Source: Sipunculus nudus
Lineage: Eukaryota; Annelida; Sipuncula; Golfingiida; Sipunculidae
Length of the DNA stretch: 64,000 bases
NCBI GenBank assembly: GCA_026874595.1
Contig: CM049318.1
Coordinates: forward strand, 20,681,456 to 20,745,455
Reading direction: 5' to 3'
Shown here: positions 13,943-25,139 of the stretch, in pieces
How the letters are laid out: each line of letters starts with the position of its first letter
How positions within the stretch are numbered: the first letter of the stretch is position 1
Translations under genes and position numbers: made by a program
The notes under the pieces: generated by a model
What the model was told of the DNA's origin: nothing
Databases searched by the model: none
The model's input: only the letters and a program-made list of their open reading frames with translations

Positions 13943-16517
13943 GTATCCCCAGACATAGTAGGCCCCCCCCCCCTTTAAGAATAGACCCCCATTTTTAGCA
14001 GCATATACTGACACTTGGCATATTTATTGTTTCTTCCATCTAACAATCCACAATCTTGTTGAAAATGTTGGTCCTGTGACCTTGATCTTTTTAAAGATGT
14101 GTCCTGTGACCTTGACCTTTGACCTCATGACCCCAAAATCAATTTGGGTCTTGCTTTTCCAATGGGACATATGCAAGTCAAGTTTGAAATCTATACATCA
14201 ATAAAGCAGGAATTATCATCCAGAAACTAATTTTTTTGGACAGATGGCTCCTGTGACCTTCACCTTTGACCTTGTGACCTCAAAATTGATAGTGTTCTTC
14301 TTACTCTCTTGGCAGGAGAACTATATGTGCAAGATGAAAGATCTGAGATGAAATGTTTGGCTGAAAATGCATCCACATCTTTTTAAAGATGTGTCCTGTG
14401 ACCTTGACCTTTGACCTCATGACCCCAAAATCAATTTTGGTCTTGCTTTTCCAATGGGACATATACAAGTCAAGTTTGAAATCCATACATCAATAAAAGC
14501 AGGAATTATCATCCAGAAACTAATTTTTGGACAGATGGCTCCTGTGACCTTCACCCTTGACCTTGTGACCTCAAAATTGATAGGGGTCTTCCACTCTTGG
14601 CAGGTGAACTATATGTGCAAGATGAAAGATCTGAGATGAATTGTTTGGCTGAAAATGCATCCACATCTTTTTAAAGATGTGTCCTGTGACTTTGACCTTT
14701 GACCTCATGACCCCAAAATCAATTTTGGTCTTGCTTTTCCAATGGGACATATACAAGTCAAGTTTGAAATCCATACATCAATAAAAGTGGGAATTATCAT
14801 CTAGAAACTAGTTTTTGGACAGATGGCTCCTGTTACCTTCACCTTTGACCTTGTGACCTCAAAATTGATAGGGGTCTTCCACTCTTGGCAGGTGAACTAT
14901 ATGTGCAAGATGAAAGATCTGAGATGAATTGTTTGGCTGAAAATGCATCCACATCTTTTTAAAGATGTGTCCTGTGACCTTGACCTTTGACCTCATGACC
15001 CCAAAATCAATTTTGGTCTTGCTTTTCCAATGGGACATATACAAGTCAAGTTTGAAATCCATACATCAATAAAAGCAGGAATTATCATCCAGGAACTAAT
15101 TTTTGGACAGATGGCTCCTGTGACCTTCACCTTTGACCTTGTGACCTCAAAATTGATAGTGGTCTTCCACTCTTGGCAGGTGAACTATATGTGCAAGATG
15201 AAAGATCTGAGATGAATTGTTTGGCTGAAAATGCATCCACAATCTTTTGAAAGAGGTTTCCTGTGACCTTGACTTTGACCTCATGACCCCAAAATCAATT
15301 TTGGTCTTGCTTTTCCAATGGGTCATATACAAGTCAAGTTTGAAATCCATACATCAATAAAAGAAGGAATTATCATCCAGAAACTGATTTTTGGACAGAT
15401 GGCTCCTGTGACCTTCACCTTTGACCTTGTGACCTCAAATTTGATAGGGTTCTTCCTCTCTTGGCAGGTGAACTTTATGTGCAAAATGACAGATCTGAGA
15501 TGAATTTTTTGGCTGAAAATGCATCCACAATCTTTTTAAAGACGTTTCCTGTGACCTTGACCTTTGACCTCATGACCCAGAAATCAATTGGAGTCTTGCT
15601 TTTTCAATGGGACATATATAAATCAAATTTGAAATCAATACATCATTAAAAGCAGGAATTATCATCCAGAAACTAATTTTTGGACAGATAGCTCCTGTGG
15701 CCTTGACCTTTGACCTTGTGACCCCAAAATTTATAGGGATCATCCACTATTGGCAAGTGAGCTATATATTCAAGGTGGAAGACCTGGGATGAAAGTTTGG
15801 CTTAAAATGCATCCACAGTATCTTTTAAAATGCCAGTCCAGTGACCTTGACCTTTGACCTCATGACCCTAGAACCTATAGGGTTCTTACTTTAGTGGTGG
15901 GCCATACAAAGGTCATGTTTGACATCCATATGGCTATCAACACTGGAGATATCATAAGAGGTGTGTGATTTTCAACATATATTGCAATATTCAAGGTCAA
16001 GGCCACTATCATAGGAAAGGTCATGACCCCAATTTAAATAAACATCATCCCATAACCCATACCTATGTATATGCATAATATAAAAGAAATCTGTCCATAA
16101 GTTTTTGACTTATAATGCTCACAGTACTGTAAGGTGGCAATTTTGGGGGTATTAAACGGCACGAAAACAAGTAAAAAATAATAGGTGGCACCACCAGTTT
16201 CTGGAACATGACAACCCTATCCATGATCTTCCATCAACTTGATTTTGGGATAATTTCATGCAAGATTTCTTGAGATATTAAAGAATTTGTGTGATTTTCC
16301 CCAAAATTGGACCTATTCAAGGTCAAGGACACTCTCCTAGTAAAGGTCATGACCTCATTTTAAATAGGCGTCGTCCTCTTACCCATATCTATACATATAC
16401 CAAGTTTGGTAAAGTTCCGTGAAATATATTTTGGGTTTTCGCGCCAAGAAGATTTATATGCGGCGGCGGCGGGACGGGTATGAAAACATAGTATCCCCCG
16501 ACTTTGTCTGGGGATAC
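13943..16517 (+). mobile_element. Family B element with 288-bp tandem core and hairpin terminus
   Basis: The left end carries GTATCCCCAGAC (13943-13954). The right end is a hairpin GTATCCCCCGAC-TTT-GTCTGGGGATAC (16491-16517), whose 3' arm is the exact inverse of the left motif. Between them are tandem units of about 288 bp with starts near 14101, 14393, 14681, 14969, 15258, 15546 and 15836. The units are most alike in the centre and decay toward 16100. Units contain clusters of TGACC(T) half-sites. Apparent ORFs of about 61-67 codons recur every 288 bp on both strands and are a by-product of the periodicity. Confidence 0.75.
14101..16100 (+). repeat. Tandem array, unit about 288 bp, with DR1-type motifs
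   Basis: Seven units aligned on TCCTGTGACCTTGACC. Spacings between unit starts are 292, 288, 288, 289, 288 and 290 bp. Exact TGACCTTTGACCT occurs at 14113, 14405, 14693, 14981, 15558, 15704 and 15848. The central units differ from one another by only a few bases, which indicates recent amplification or homogenisation. Confidence 0.85.
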
Positions 16518-16619
16518 AATAATTAATGCATTAAAAGCATAGATCAGAGAGAGAAAGAGAAAGGGGGAAAGAGAGAGAAAGAGGAAGAGAGAAAAGTTTG
16601 CCAAGGTGCACCTGCCTAA

Positions 16620-17045
16620 TGTCTTCTGACCTCTGACTTCATTAAATATCCGTGAATTTTGCAAAGAATTAATTAAGATAATAAACTGTATTGTTAATTA
16701 ATATAATGAGATTGATGAATAACCATAAGGTTTTTGGTAAGTCATCATAGGGCTACCAAAGTCTGCTCATTATTAAATATGCATGGATTATGCCAGGAAT
16801 CAAACTTAGGCCAGATATTATATTGGTTAATATTTCTGTTGCTTTTAAAATCCATCAAAGTCCTAACAAGATATTACAGGAACACCACAAAGTAGCCACA
16901 CAGCCTCTGACCTCATTACATATGTATGGATTTTGCCTATAATTGAAATTGCCTGACATGATCTATTGGTCACATGTTATGATGAGTTCCAAGAAAATCC
17001 ATCAAATCCCTAACAAGTTATTGCAGTGACACTAAAAGTTAATAG
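16620..17045. repeat. About three units of a roughly 160-200-bp repeat, also present at 10380-10560
   Basis: Each unit contains CCTCTGACCTCATTA, then ATATGCATGGATT/TATGTATGGATTTTGCC and later AAAATCCATCAAA. The segment at 10380-10560 carries the same phrases. It lies directly after the Family B hairpin end and is followed by a GACAGACAGATAG stretch. Confidence 0.6.
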
Positions 17046-17689
17046 AAGGACAGGCACAAAGACAGACAGATAGAGTGGGTTTACCATAATATATCCATAA
17101 TAAACAGACATATAATAAAAACTGGGAAAAAAGGTTACAAAATATTATAGTTGTAAACCTGTGCTAAATTTGTATAAAAAATAAAATCTATTTTTGGCAA
17201 ATGTAAATATTGAACAGCTGATGTTATATAATTACATTGATAGAGTTTAAAGGGTCTTTTGTCCAGACAACTTTGTATAGCCTAATACAGTTCCTTCTTA
17301 GACACTTAAAGCCATAGTGATTATAAATAAAAACATAACCAAAATCATACTTTCTTCCTTTATAATGCAAAGTATGACACTGGCTTTCTAAACATACACA
17401 TTCTGTTCACATACATGACAGGTACAGAACAGGTACCCAGTATCACGACCATCTTTCATTACCCAATTAAATTATAAGTATTCTATGCACCAGTCTAATA
17501 AATATTTATAAACAGACAATGCAGGAAGTAAAGAGAACAGAAATGTCTGTGCCAAAATGGCATGACAAAAGGTAGCATGGTACAAGTCAATGAGGTGCTT
17601 TTTTATACGCAAAAACTAAGTACATATAATGCATGTGGAATACCCTTGTCTCTATGGCTGGCAGAGTTAACTGAAGCGACAATTAAGTA

Positions 17690-18015
17690 GGGTATTAATC
17701 TACAATTTGTAGATAGTGAAACTATATTTGACTGATATTGATTCTCTATAATAATTTCATAAAAAACTTACAAACACAGCCCATTATCAGCTATGGTATG
17801 GTTAAATACCTTCCTTTTTAACATCTGTGGCACTCTTTCAAAGTTTAAATATGTTAACTATCTGCAGATAGCGAAACTAGAATTTGTCTGATCCTGTTAA
17901 GTCTCTATAATAATTTTGTCACAAAACTTACACACATGGTAACTATGGTATGGTCAGATACCTTCATTTTAAACGTCTGTTGCACCCTTTGAAAGTGATG
18001 TTCAAAGTTAAAGCC
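17690..18015. repeat. Tandem duplication, unit about 157 bp
   Basis: GTAGATAGTGAAACTA (about 17709) and GCAGATAGCGAAACTA (about 17866) begin two collinear copies, which also share CTCTATAATAATTT, AAACTTACA-ACA and GCTATGGTATGGT phrases. Confidence 0.7.
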
Positions 18016-18250
18016 ATGTCAGGGTGTGGCTGTTTTCACTACTCAATGAACAATAACATTAGAGGATGTTTTACCACACCTATGAGGTATGTGTAGTATA
18101 TATCTGTCCAAGTATAACACAAATGAGGACTCAGGTAGGCTTCTAATTGGGGGCAAATGTGCATATCTATCATCAACTGTGGTTCAGTGATCCATTATTG
18201 AGGAAATATAGATAAAATTAAGTGTTAAAGTACAAAATAATATTATTAAA

Positions 18251-18252
<2 letters not shown>

Positions 18253-18289
<37 letters not shown>

Positions 18290-18310
18290 ATTATTATTAT
18301 CACAATTATT
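18253..18310. repeat. (ATT)n microsatellite
   Basis: About 17 ATT/TTA triplets with small interruptions. Confidence 0.95.
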
Positions 18311-18540
18311 ATTATCACAATTAATTTGTATTATTACTGTCACTTATGTCACTTATATTTAAGCTTTATTCTGAAAATTATTTGACAAATAGATTAGATG
18401 ATTCACTTATATAAAAATATTCAAATAAACCATCAAGAGACAGCTTGCATTTGTTATGAATAATCATATAAAGTATTACCACCAATTGGACCTCGGTATA
18501 TGGTTGCATTTTCAAGGTGGTCATCTGAGTGAGGTCTTAT

Positions 18541-18822
18541 GTAAAAGAATTATGACTGAACAAAAAAAAATGTGACTGAACAAAAAGAATTGTGACTGAA
18601 CAAAAAGAAATGTGACTGAACAAAAAGAATTGTGACTGAACAAAAAGAATTGTGACTGAACAAAAAGAATTGTGACTGAACAAAAAGAAATGTGACTGAA
18701 CAAAAAGAAATGTGACTGAACAAAAAGAATTGTGACTGAACAAAAAGAATTGTGACTGAACAAAAAGAACTGTGACTGAACAAAAAGAATTATGACTGAA
18801 CAAAAAGAATTGTGACTGAACA
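18541..18822. repeat. Minisatellite, 20-bp unit, about 14 copies
   Basis: Unit AATTGTGACTGAACAAAAAG with few variants (AAAT for AATT). All - strand frames are open because the unit lacks complementary stops and 20 is not a multiple of 3, so the reading frame cycles. Flanks (TTGGACCTCGGTATATGG left, GGTTTACTGTATA right) look like the ends of a degraded MITE hosting the array. Confidence 0.95.
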
Positions 18823-21699
18823 CATGGTTGTTATTGTTAGGTAGTGGCTAAAATTACAAGGTTTTTAGGCAAAGGTTTACTGTATAAAAGAAAGTAATGG
18901 ATTTTATCATATATATTTTATTACACATCTATCATCTTTAGAAGTTTTACTTTTATACTTTCATACACATACTTGTAATTTACTAATGTCTTTCACTATA
19001 TGTGCAAACCCTGCAAATGCTTCATGAGCCAGTTGATTCATGCAGAAGATACAAAATAGAAAAAAAATATATTAATAAAAGATAATCATATGTATTGTTA
19101 ATGTCCCACTTAAAGATTTAATCTCATGAACACACCTGGCTTTAACACTAGTATTTCAGATAGCACACTTTTTTAAGTTGTTGAAAATCAAGCCAGCCTT
19201 TTGCCAATTATACAGAAGGCAACTATGATCAAAGTCTTGGTGCTAAGAAGATATTTTTGTTCACCAGTTAAACTCCTTTGTCACTGGGGATTTTTATTTT
19301 TAGAAATCTATTTGTCCCAGCCTATAATGAGAGTTATGCATGAGTCCTTACCCTGGGGGCATGGATCCCACTAGATAGAAACCCCTTTTTATAAATAATA
19401 GGCACTGAGTGCTTCAGTGGGTTTAGCATTCCTATGCATTTTTCTCAAACAAGAAATCCCTTGTGAAAGAATGTGTGATCTAAATAGTCTCAGGGGCTGT
19501 TTGAAGTGTCCTGGATTTGACTTTATAAACAGGACTCTAGCTGGAACCACTGGAGCAAATTATGAGTCAAATGGACACTTATACTCATTTACCCTCACAA
19601 TGAACTGAGCGTGATTCAATTAGCATTTTCATGCATATGATTCATGAATATGCATCAGAGAGCAATAACAGCCTTCAAAACTGCTCATGCTCATCATGAC
19701 CTTCAGCATGACCTTGTTAGCAGAATCTTGCATGTTCTTGCATAAGATGCATTCCCTTTATTCATGAATATGCATTATCAAAGAAAAGAGACATTGGAGA
19801 GAAATAATTTTCTTCTCTTATGAACATGTAATTATTCATGCTCACAATGAACTTTATGTGGCCTTAAAATCACATTCAAGCATAAAATTATTAAGATTCT
19901 AAGCCAATGAAACAATGATCATGAATATATATATATATTTTCATGAATGTGTATAATGAGAAGTAGCAAATTTTCATAAATATTCATACTGAGTCACTAC
20001 TAAAAAATTATTGGTTGCAGTTTTCATAAAGAAAAAAATCTGATAAATGTAAAAGATGAAAGGATTTATAACAACAATGTACCTGTCAGAAGTTCAAATT
20101 TGACTGTATAATATGACCATCAATTAATTACTGCATGTAAAATAAGTTAACTCAAGAGCGTGTTTATAAAGCCATGAAAGTCAAAAATAATTCTGTGGAA
20201 TAGCCATTCCTATAATTTCTTTTATTTGTGAACAAGCATCATGTCCTCTATAATGTTGGTAATAGACCTATCCCCCACAGCCCAAATGCAACGCTCTTTT
20301 AACTTATTATCATAATGAGCCCCCAAAACATTCCTACACAGGTCTTCCATGCCCATGGTAGCGAGAGCTGTATACAACATAAAAATGTCTTAATGACGTC
20401 ACAATGGTTGATGATGCATGACTTCGTATTGACTGACATCATCAACTGGTATCGCCTGACTACTGTTTACTATATCGCAGTCATTATGAACTATCTTGCA
20501 ATTTTTTGGATTATTTGTCTCTAGGAATTACGTGCCAGGTAAGACATTATTATTCACTCGGAAGTGGGAGGAATGGCTTTGCAACCTATAGCCTAGATCT
20601 TTTTAAACTGTCTCCTCTCGATAAAAAAAATATCCCGGAAAAATATGCCAACATGGGTACTGCCAGTCTACATGTGTTTTGCAAAATTTTGTTTTTGTCA
20701 GATGATTGACTCTTTACAATGTTTAAGGTCACCTGATTGGCTGCTCCTTAGTCCAATGCTAATGATTATTCAATGAATGAATATGCAATTAAGGTAACAT
20801 AGAGTTCTTAGATAGGTCAATTGGAGATCAAGCTTCCAGGATGTCATTTAAAGGTATTCATTGAGACAATATTATAGACAACACAGACTGGGTGCCATGT
20901 TGTAAATTTGCACCATTTCAACTACTACATCAAATCCTCACATTCATTCTGCACATTTAAACAAAATTACAGTAAACCATATATTTTTTTGTGTCCAGAT
21001 ATGTAGATTTATTTCTTGTTGCCTAATGGTTTTTCGCCAAAGTTATGACAAACTTTGATCATGTGATTGAATCATGAGTTTTGTATAGGTAAAACATCTT
21101 CATGAGTACAGATTACTTAGGTCTTTTACCATTTACTTGTGTTTTACTTGTTTTACTCCATTAGTGAATGAGCTTCATGCATTATTAAAATATTTATTTT
21201 TATAATCCCCTCTTACCCTTACAGATCTGGTTACAGCAGATCTGTCAATGTGTGGGTGTGTTTTTCAATGGAATTCTTGACTCACCTGACTTTAGTTCGA
21301 CAAATGCTGGCATCAAATAGGGTTGCTGTGTGGAAGGTTTTTGTTCAAATTAAGCACTCAGCAATCATTATGAAATATATTTTCATGATAATATGTGATC
21401 TTTGAGATTATTACATCATGGATTATTCCTTTGCTTGTACATATCATGAAAGTATACTCCTTAAATTAGGTATCAACCTTTCAGTATTCTATTAGGTTTT
21501 CCTAAGATTTGATAAAGCGTTTAGAATTTTTTAAGTTATGTTTCAAGCATCTGTTTCAAGAATATTGAATAATAAATCAAATGACTCACATGACCTTGTT
21601 CTATACAGCTGCTGGAGTACACCAGGTGTGATTTTTAGGCAAAATGTCTTGCATTACTGTAAAGGCATCAAGAATCTTTCCCATCAAATAAAGCCATAT
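18823..21699. other. Non-coding stretch rich in ATGCAT/TTCATGAATA words
   Basis: No exon is supported. 19620-19990 and about 20760-20790 contain repeated TTCATGAATATGCAT and ATTATTCATG words, resembling POU/homeodomain sites. 19320-19600 is unusually free of repeats. This could be an enhancer or simply AT-rich drift. Confidence 0.35.
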
Positions 21700-21710
21700 A
21701 ATCCCTGTTC

Positions 21711-22079
21711 TTTTTTTTAAATAATTTTTTTTGGTAAAGGAAACTGCCTCCATTTTTTAATGTTAACTAAACTACATATATGTTTATCTGCAGAATTGCA
21801 TTCCGTTTTCAGACTACATGACAGGGCAGTATCAGGCCCTGGGTACCTGATCGTCCCTATTGCTGGGTCATACCACTGAGGAACCCCTGAAAGGCGCACT
21901 CGTTTGTGAATGAAACACAGCCATTGGGCACGTCCTTCCCATTTATTTGATTAAGCCTGCACAGAGCTCTCCCTTGGTGGGGGCTGACCATGAAAAATCT
22001 CACCACCTCTACAGAGATTCAAACTCATTATCTTCCGGCTTTGAGTTGTGTGCTCTACCCCTGAGGCACAGAAGCCGGT
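21711..22079 (-). mobile_element. tRNA-derived SINE (type 1), second copy
   Basis: Collinear with the copy at 23784-24156, on the - strand, with A and B boxes near the right end (GCTCTACCCCTGAGGCA and AGAGATTCAAACTC, shown in + sense). It is flanked by AATCCCTGTTC at 21700-21710 and 22085-22095. It is more diverged than the other copy. Confidence 0.85.
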
Positions 22080-22729
22080 CATAAAATCCCTGTTCATTTT
22101 CTCGGGCATTTATCCTTATTCAGATATTGTGCGAACAGTAAAATGTTTACATTTTGTTCTTTGGATTTCATGTAATAGATGCCAGAGTGGTTCAATGAAT
22201 CAAGGTCTTTAAAAGTATAGCTGGAAGAGGCTTGATAATAGGACCATGCATTGAACTGCTGATTGTTGCATATTGCTGGCATTAATTGATTAATCATCAG
22301 ATAATGAAGCTAAAGTTACTTATCTGAAGTGCTTTATACATATTCGTTGACTGGTATGAAAGGTGATTAATTAACCAGGTAAACAGACAGTAGGAACAGA
22401 TCATAGGTACTTTGATTAATTTTGTCAGATGATGTATTTGGCAAATTGACAAATGGCAAATGAGGCTACACTGTATATCATATACCATGCTTCAGCAAAT
22501 TTTCATCAAGCCACCAGGGGCCAGTAATAGTTTTAAATACCTTTGCTATGATACAAGACACAAGCACTGAGCATGTAAACCCTTTATTTAACTTAAATCC
22601 CTGCCTTAGATGGTCAATAGAGTTGTGACATCTCCGCACCACTGGTTTGTACGAGGTAAACAATCTCTGTATGTGTACTCAGCTTCCGATCACTTACAGT
22701 TGCTAAGTTACAGCTTGAGGTACCAAAGA

Positions 22730-22751
22730 CTCACCTGTCAAGACAGGTGAG
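22730..22751. repeat. Perfect hairpin CTCACCTGTC-AA-GACAGGTGAG
   Basis: Ten base pairs are perfectly complementary with a 2-nt spacer. The form resembles the intact terminal hairpin of which the Family C start (AGCTAACCTGTGAGCTA) looks like a reduced version, so it is probably the end of a related, truncated element. Confidence 0.5.
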
Positions 22752-23783
22752 CTGATCCTTTTGATCATTTGGCCTTTAATGTATTAAAAGAAGCACCAGC
22801 CTTTGTTGCACTGACTGCATAAAATCAGCTTAAGTCTTGACATTCGTGTAAATACAGTGTACTGGTAAAATACAGTACTCATAAAGCCCATACCTCAATC
22901 TGCAAAATCTGGATTTTTATCAACAACAACCATCTACCACCATTAGATGCACCTGTATCATAACATCAAGGTCATCCATCAGATCCCAGCACCAATGTCA
23001 GTTCTTGCATGTGAGACAGATGAACAATCAGAACAAAAATAATGCTGCACCAACAACTGATTCGAGATGATATTGAAATAGTAAACAACTCTTCCTTGAC
23101 CTGAAGTTAACCTGCTGCAAAATTAACTGGAAGATGTTGTAAAGAGGACAAATTCCCATCCAAATTCCCATCCTAACACTACCTCCACTGATCTTTGATA
23201 AAGATGTCCTCTGGCTTATAATTATAACAGAATACAATATTTTGCAGATTTAATCAATGTACCATTACATGAAACCTAATCAAGTGTAGACAACATTGCA
23301 TAGGATATTCCTAGCATACTAATTAGGGAAACATCTGAGTCACTTTATCAGATACTGTATTTGTCCGGAAGTTTAATGTGCACATAACTTAAAGGTTATC
23401 TGTCTTGGCCAATAATATATACCAGTCGTTCTGGATGCTATCAATGTGACATTAGATACATATGAGTGACTCCTTGGTTCCTGCTGAATTTATTATTATC
23501 ACTGAAATTACTAGTTACCATTCATTTCAGTATGTTTACTGGTATTATTGACTTTGTGATACCATTTTTTTTAAATACAATTTCACAATCTATACTTCAT
23601 ATGTGATCATATATTGAATCTTTAAAAAGGGAAATGTTTTTATCAGTATTATTACTGCACTCTTGTTTATTTTAGCAAAATTCAAAGTAGGTATTTGTGA
23701 AAAGTGCTAAGACATTGGGCCAAGTAATCAGCATAAATTCATAAGTGGTTTTACACTGCAACTGTTCTAAATCTCCTTTGTTT

Positions 23784-24156
23784 TTTTTTTTAATTAATTT
23801 TCTTTTGTTGGAGGTAACCGCTCCATTTTTTAATGCTAGCTTAACTAAGTATATGTACATCTGCAGATTTCCATTCCGGTTTCGGACTTTGTGACAGGGC
23901 AGTATCACACGATTCCTCTCATTTTATATCCTGGCATTAACCAGGCCCGGTGACTAATCATACCACCGAGGACCCCGAAAGGCGCACTCGTTTGTGAGTG
24001 AAACACGGCAGTTGGGCACAACCTTCCCATTAAGCCTGCAGAGCGCTCACCCTGGGTGGGGGCCGACCGTGAAAAACCTCACCGCCTCGGCTGAGATTCA
24101 AACTCACGATCTCCTGGTTTGAGTCCTGCGCTCTACCCCTGAGCCACAGAAGCCGG
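23784..24156 (-). mobile_element. tRNA-derived SINE (type 1) with 16-bp target duplication
   Basis: On the - strand it starts ACCGGCTTCTGTGGCTCAGG. The A box TGGCTCAGGGGTAGAGC lies at 24130-24146 and a B-box-like GAGTTTGAATCTCAG at 24091-24105. A body of about 250 bp and an A/T-rich tail follow. The duplication TAAATCTCCTTTGTTT is exact at 23768-23783 and 24157-24172, proving insertion by target-primed retrotransposition. Confidence 0.9.
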
Positions 24157-24590
24157 TAAATCTCCTTTGTTTATAATGCAAGATTCTCTGGGTCTCACCA
24201 CCAGGGCTCACACAGAGCAAACAATTGTAATCAGACAAATGAGAATACGGTATCACATTGTGCATCCAGCTCCAAGTTCTAAACCCACATTACTCTGTTC
24301 CTGCTGGTCTGATTCTTGGCCCTGTGCCAGAACCGGTGTAATCAGACCAATGACAGTGACAGCATTTTAAACTTCTAAGGTTTAATACTTCTGATAATAA
24401 AGCGCTTATTTGTATCAAGTAATGTGACACCATATTTATAACTTTCCAAATACTGAGCATGCTTCCAATATTGCAAGGCAAGATAACAGCTTTTTAGTAT
24501 CAAACTGGGTCTTAGTCAACTTAGTCAAGTTTAATTCATCCCTTTTTAGGAGGATCCAGGGAGATGATACAAACTCACCATCTCACTGAC

Positions 24591-24788
24591 CAGAAGCGGA
24601 TCCGGGGGGGTCCAGGGGGTCCGGACCCCCCCTTTTTCATCAGAAACGTTTTTTATGGGCATCAGACAAAATTTTGCCGCCTGGACCCCCCCTTTTTCAG
24701 ACCTGAGGACCTTTTTTTTAGGGTTTTCATTTGTCCTCCTAGGTTGGACCCCCCCCCCCCCTTTTCCTAAATCCTTGATCCGCCCCTA
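24591..24788. mobile_element. GGATCC-type MITE, copy 2
   Basis: CAGAAGCGGATCCGGGGGGG at the left and GATCCGCCCCT at the right. Interior phrases (CAGACAAAATTTTG, CCTGGACCCCCC) are shared with the copies at 4310 and 38091. Short ACTGAC matches flank it, so a target duplication is possible but unproven. Confidence 0.6.
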
Positions 24789-25139
24789 CTGACTCATGCA
24801 ATCAAACAGCTTGTGGACAATGACAGTTGTCATTTAATTACACAAAGAGGTGTACTTTGGAACAGAGATGTAACAGTTTTACCTGAACATATCTGAGCAC
24901 TTAACATGTAATACCTCACCCAAATTCAAATATAATTTACTATCATGACAAGAAAAAAAATATTATACAAGGATATGCAAAGGTTAGGTCTTTAATGGCA
25001 AAAGCATGTGCAAGCAGAATGTATACTGGATATGCCATTAATGATACATGCTATTTGCATTTGGTCAAATAGAAGGAGAAAACTAGATGAATCAAATCAA
25101 CCAGCTATCACTGAAAGTCTCCTGTGATGCCTGCAGCTG

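Noticed and set aside
14301-15649. Series of 61-67-codon frames on both strands (MDFKLDLYM..., MGHIQVKFEI...)
   Set aside because: They recur every 288 bp with the tandem unit of the Family B element and break in the diverged units.
18521-18823. Three overlapping - strand frames encoding Phe/Ser-rich repeats
   Set aside because: They are the three phases of a 20-bp minisatellite, not a gene.
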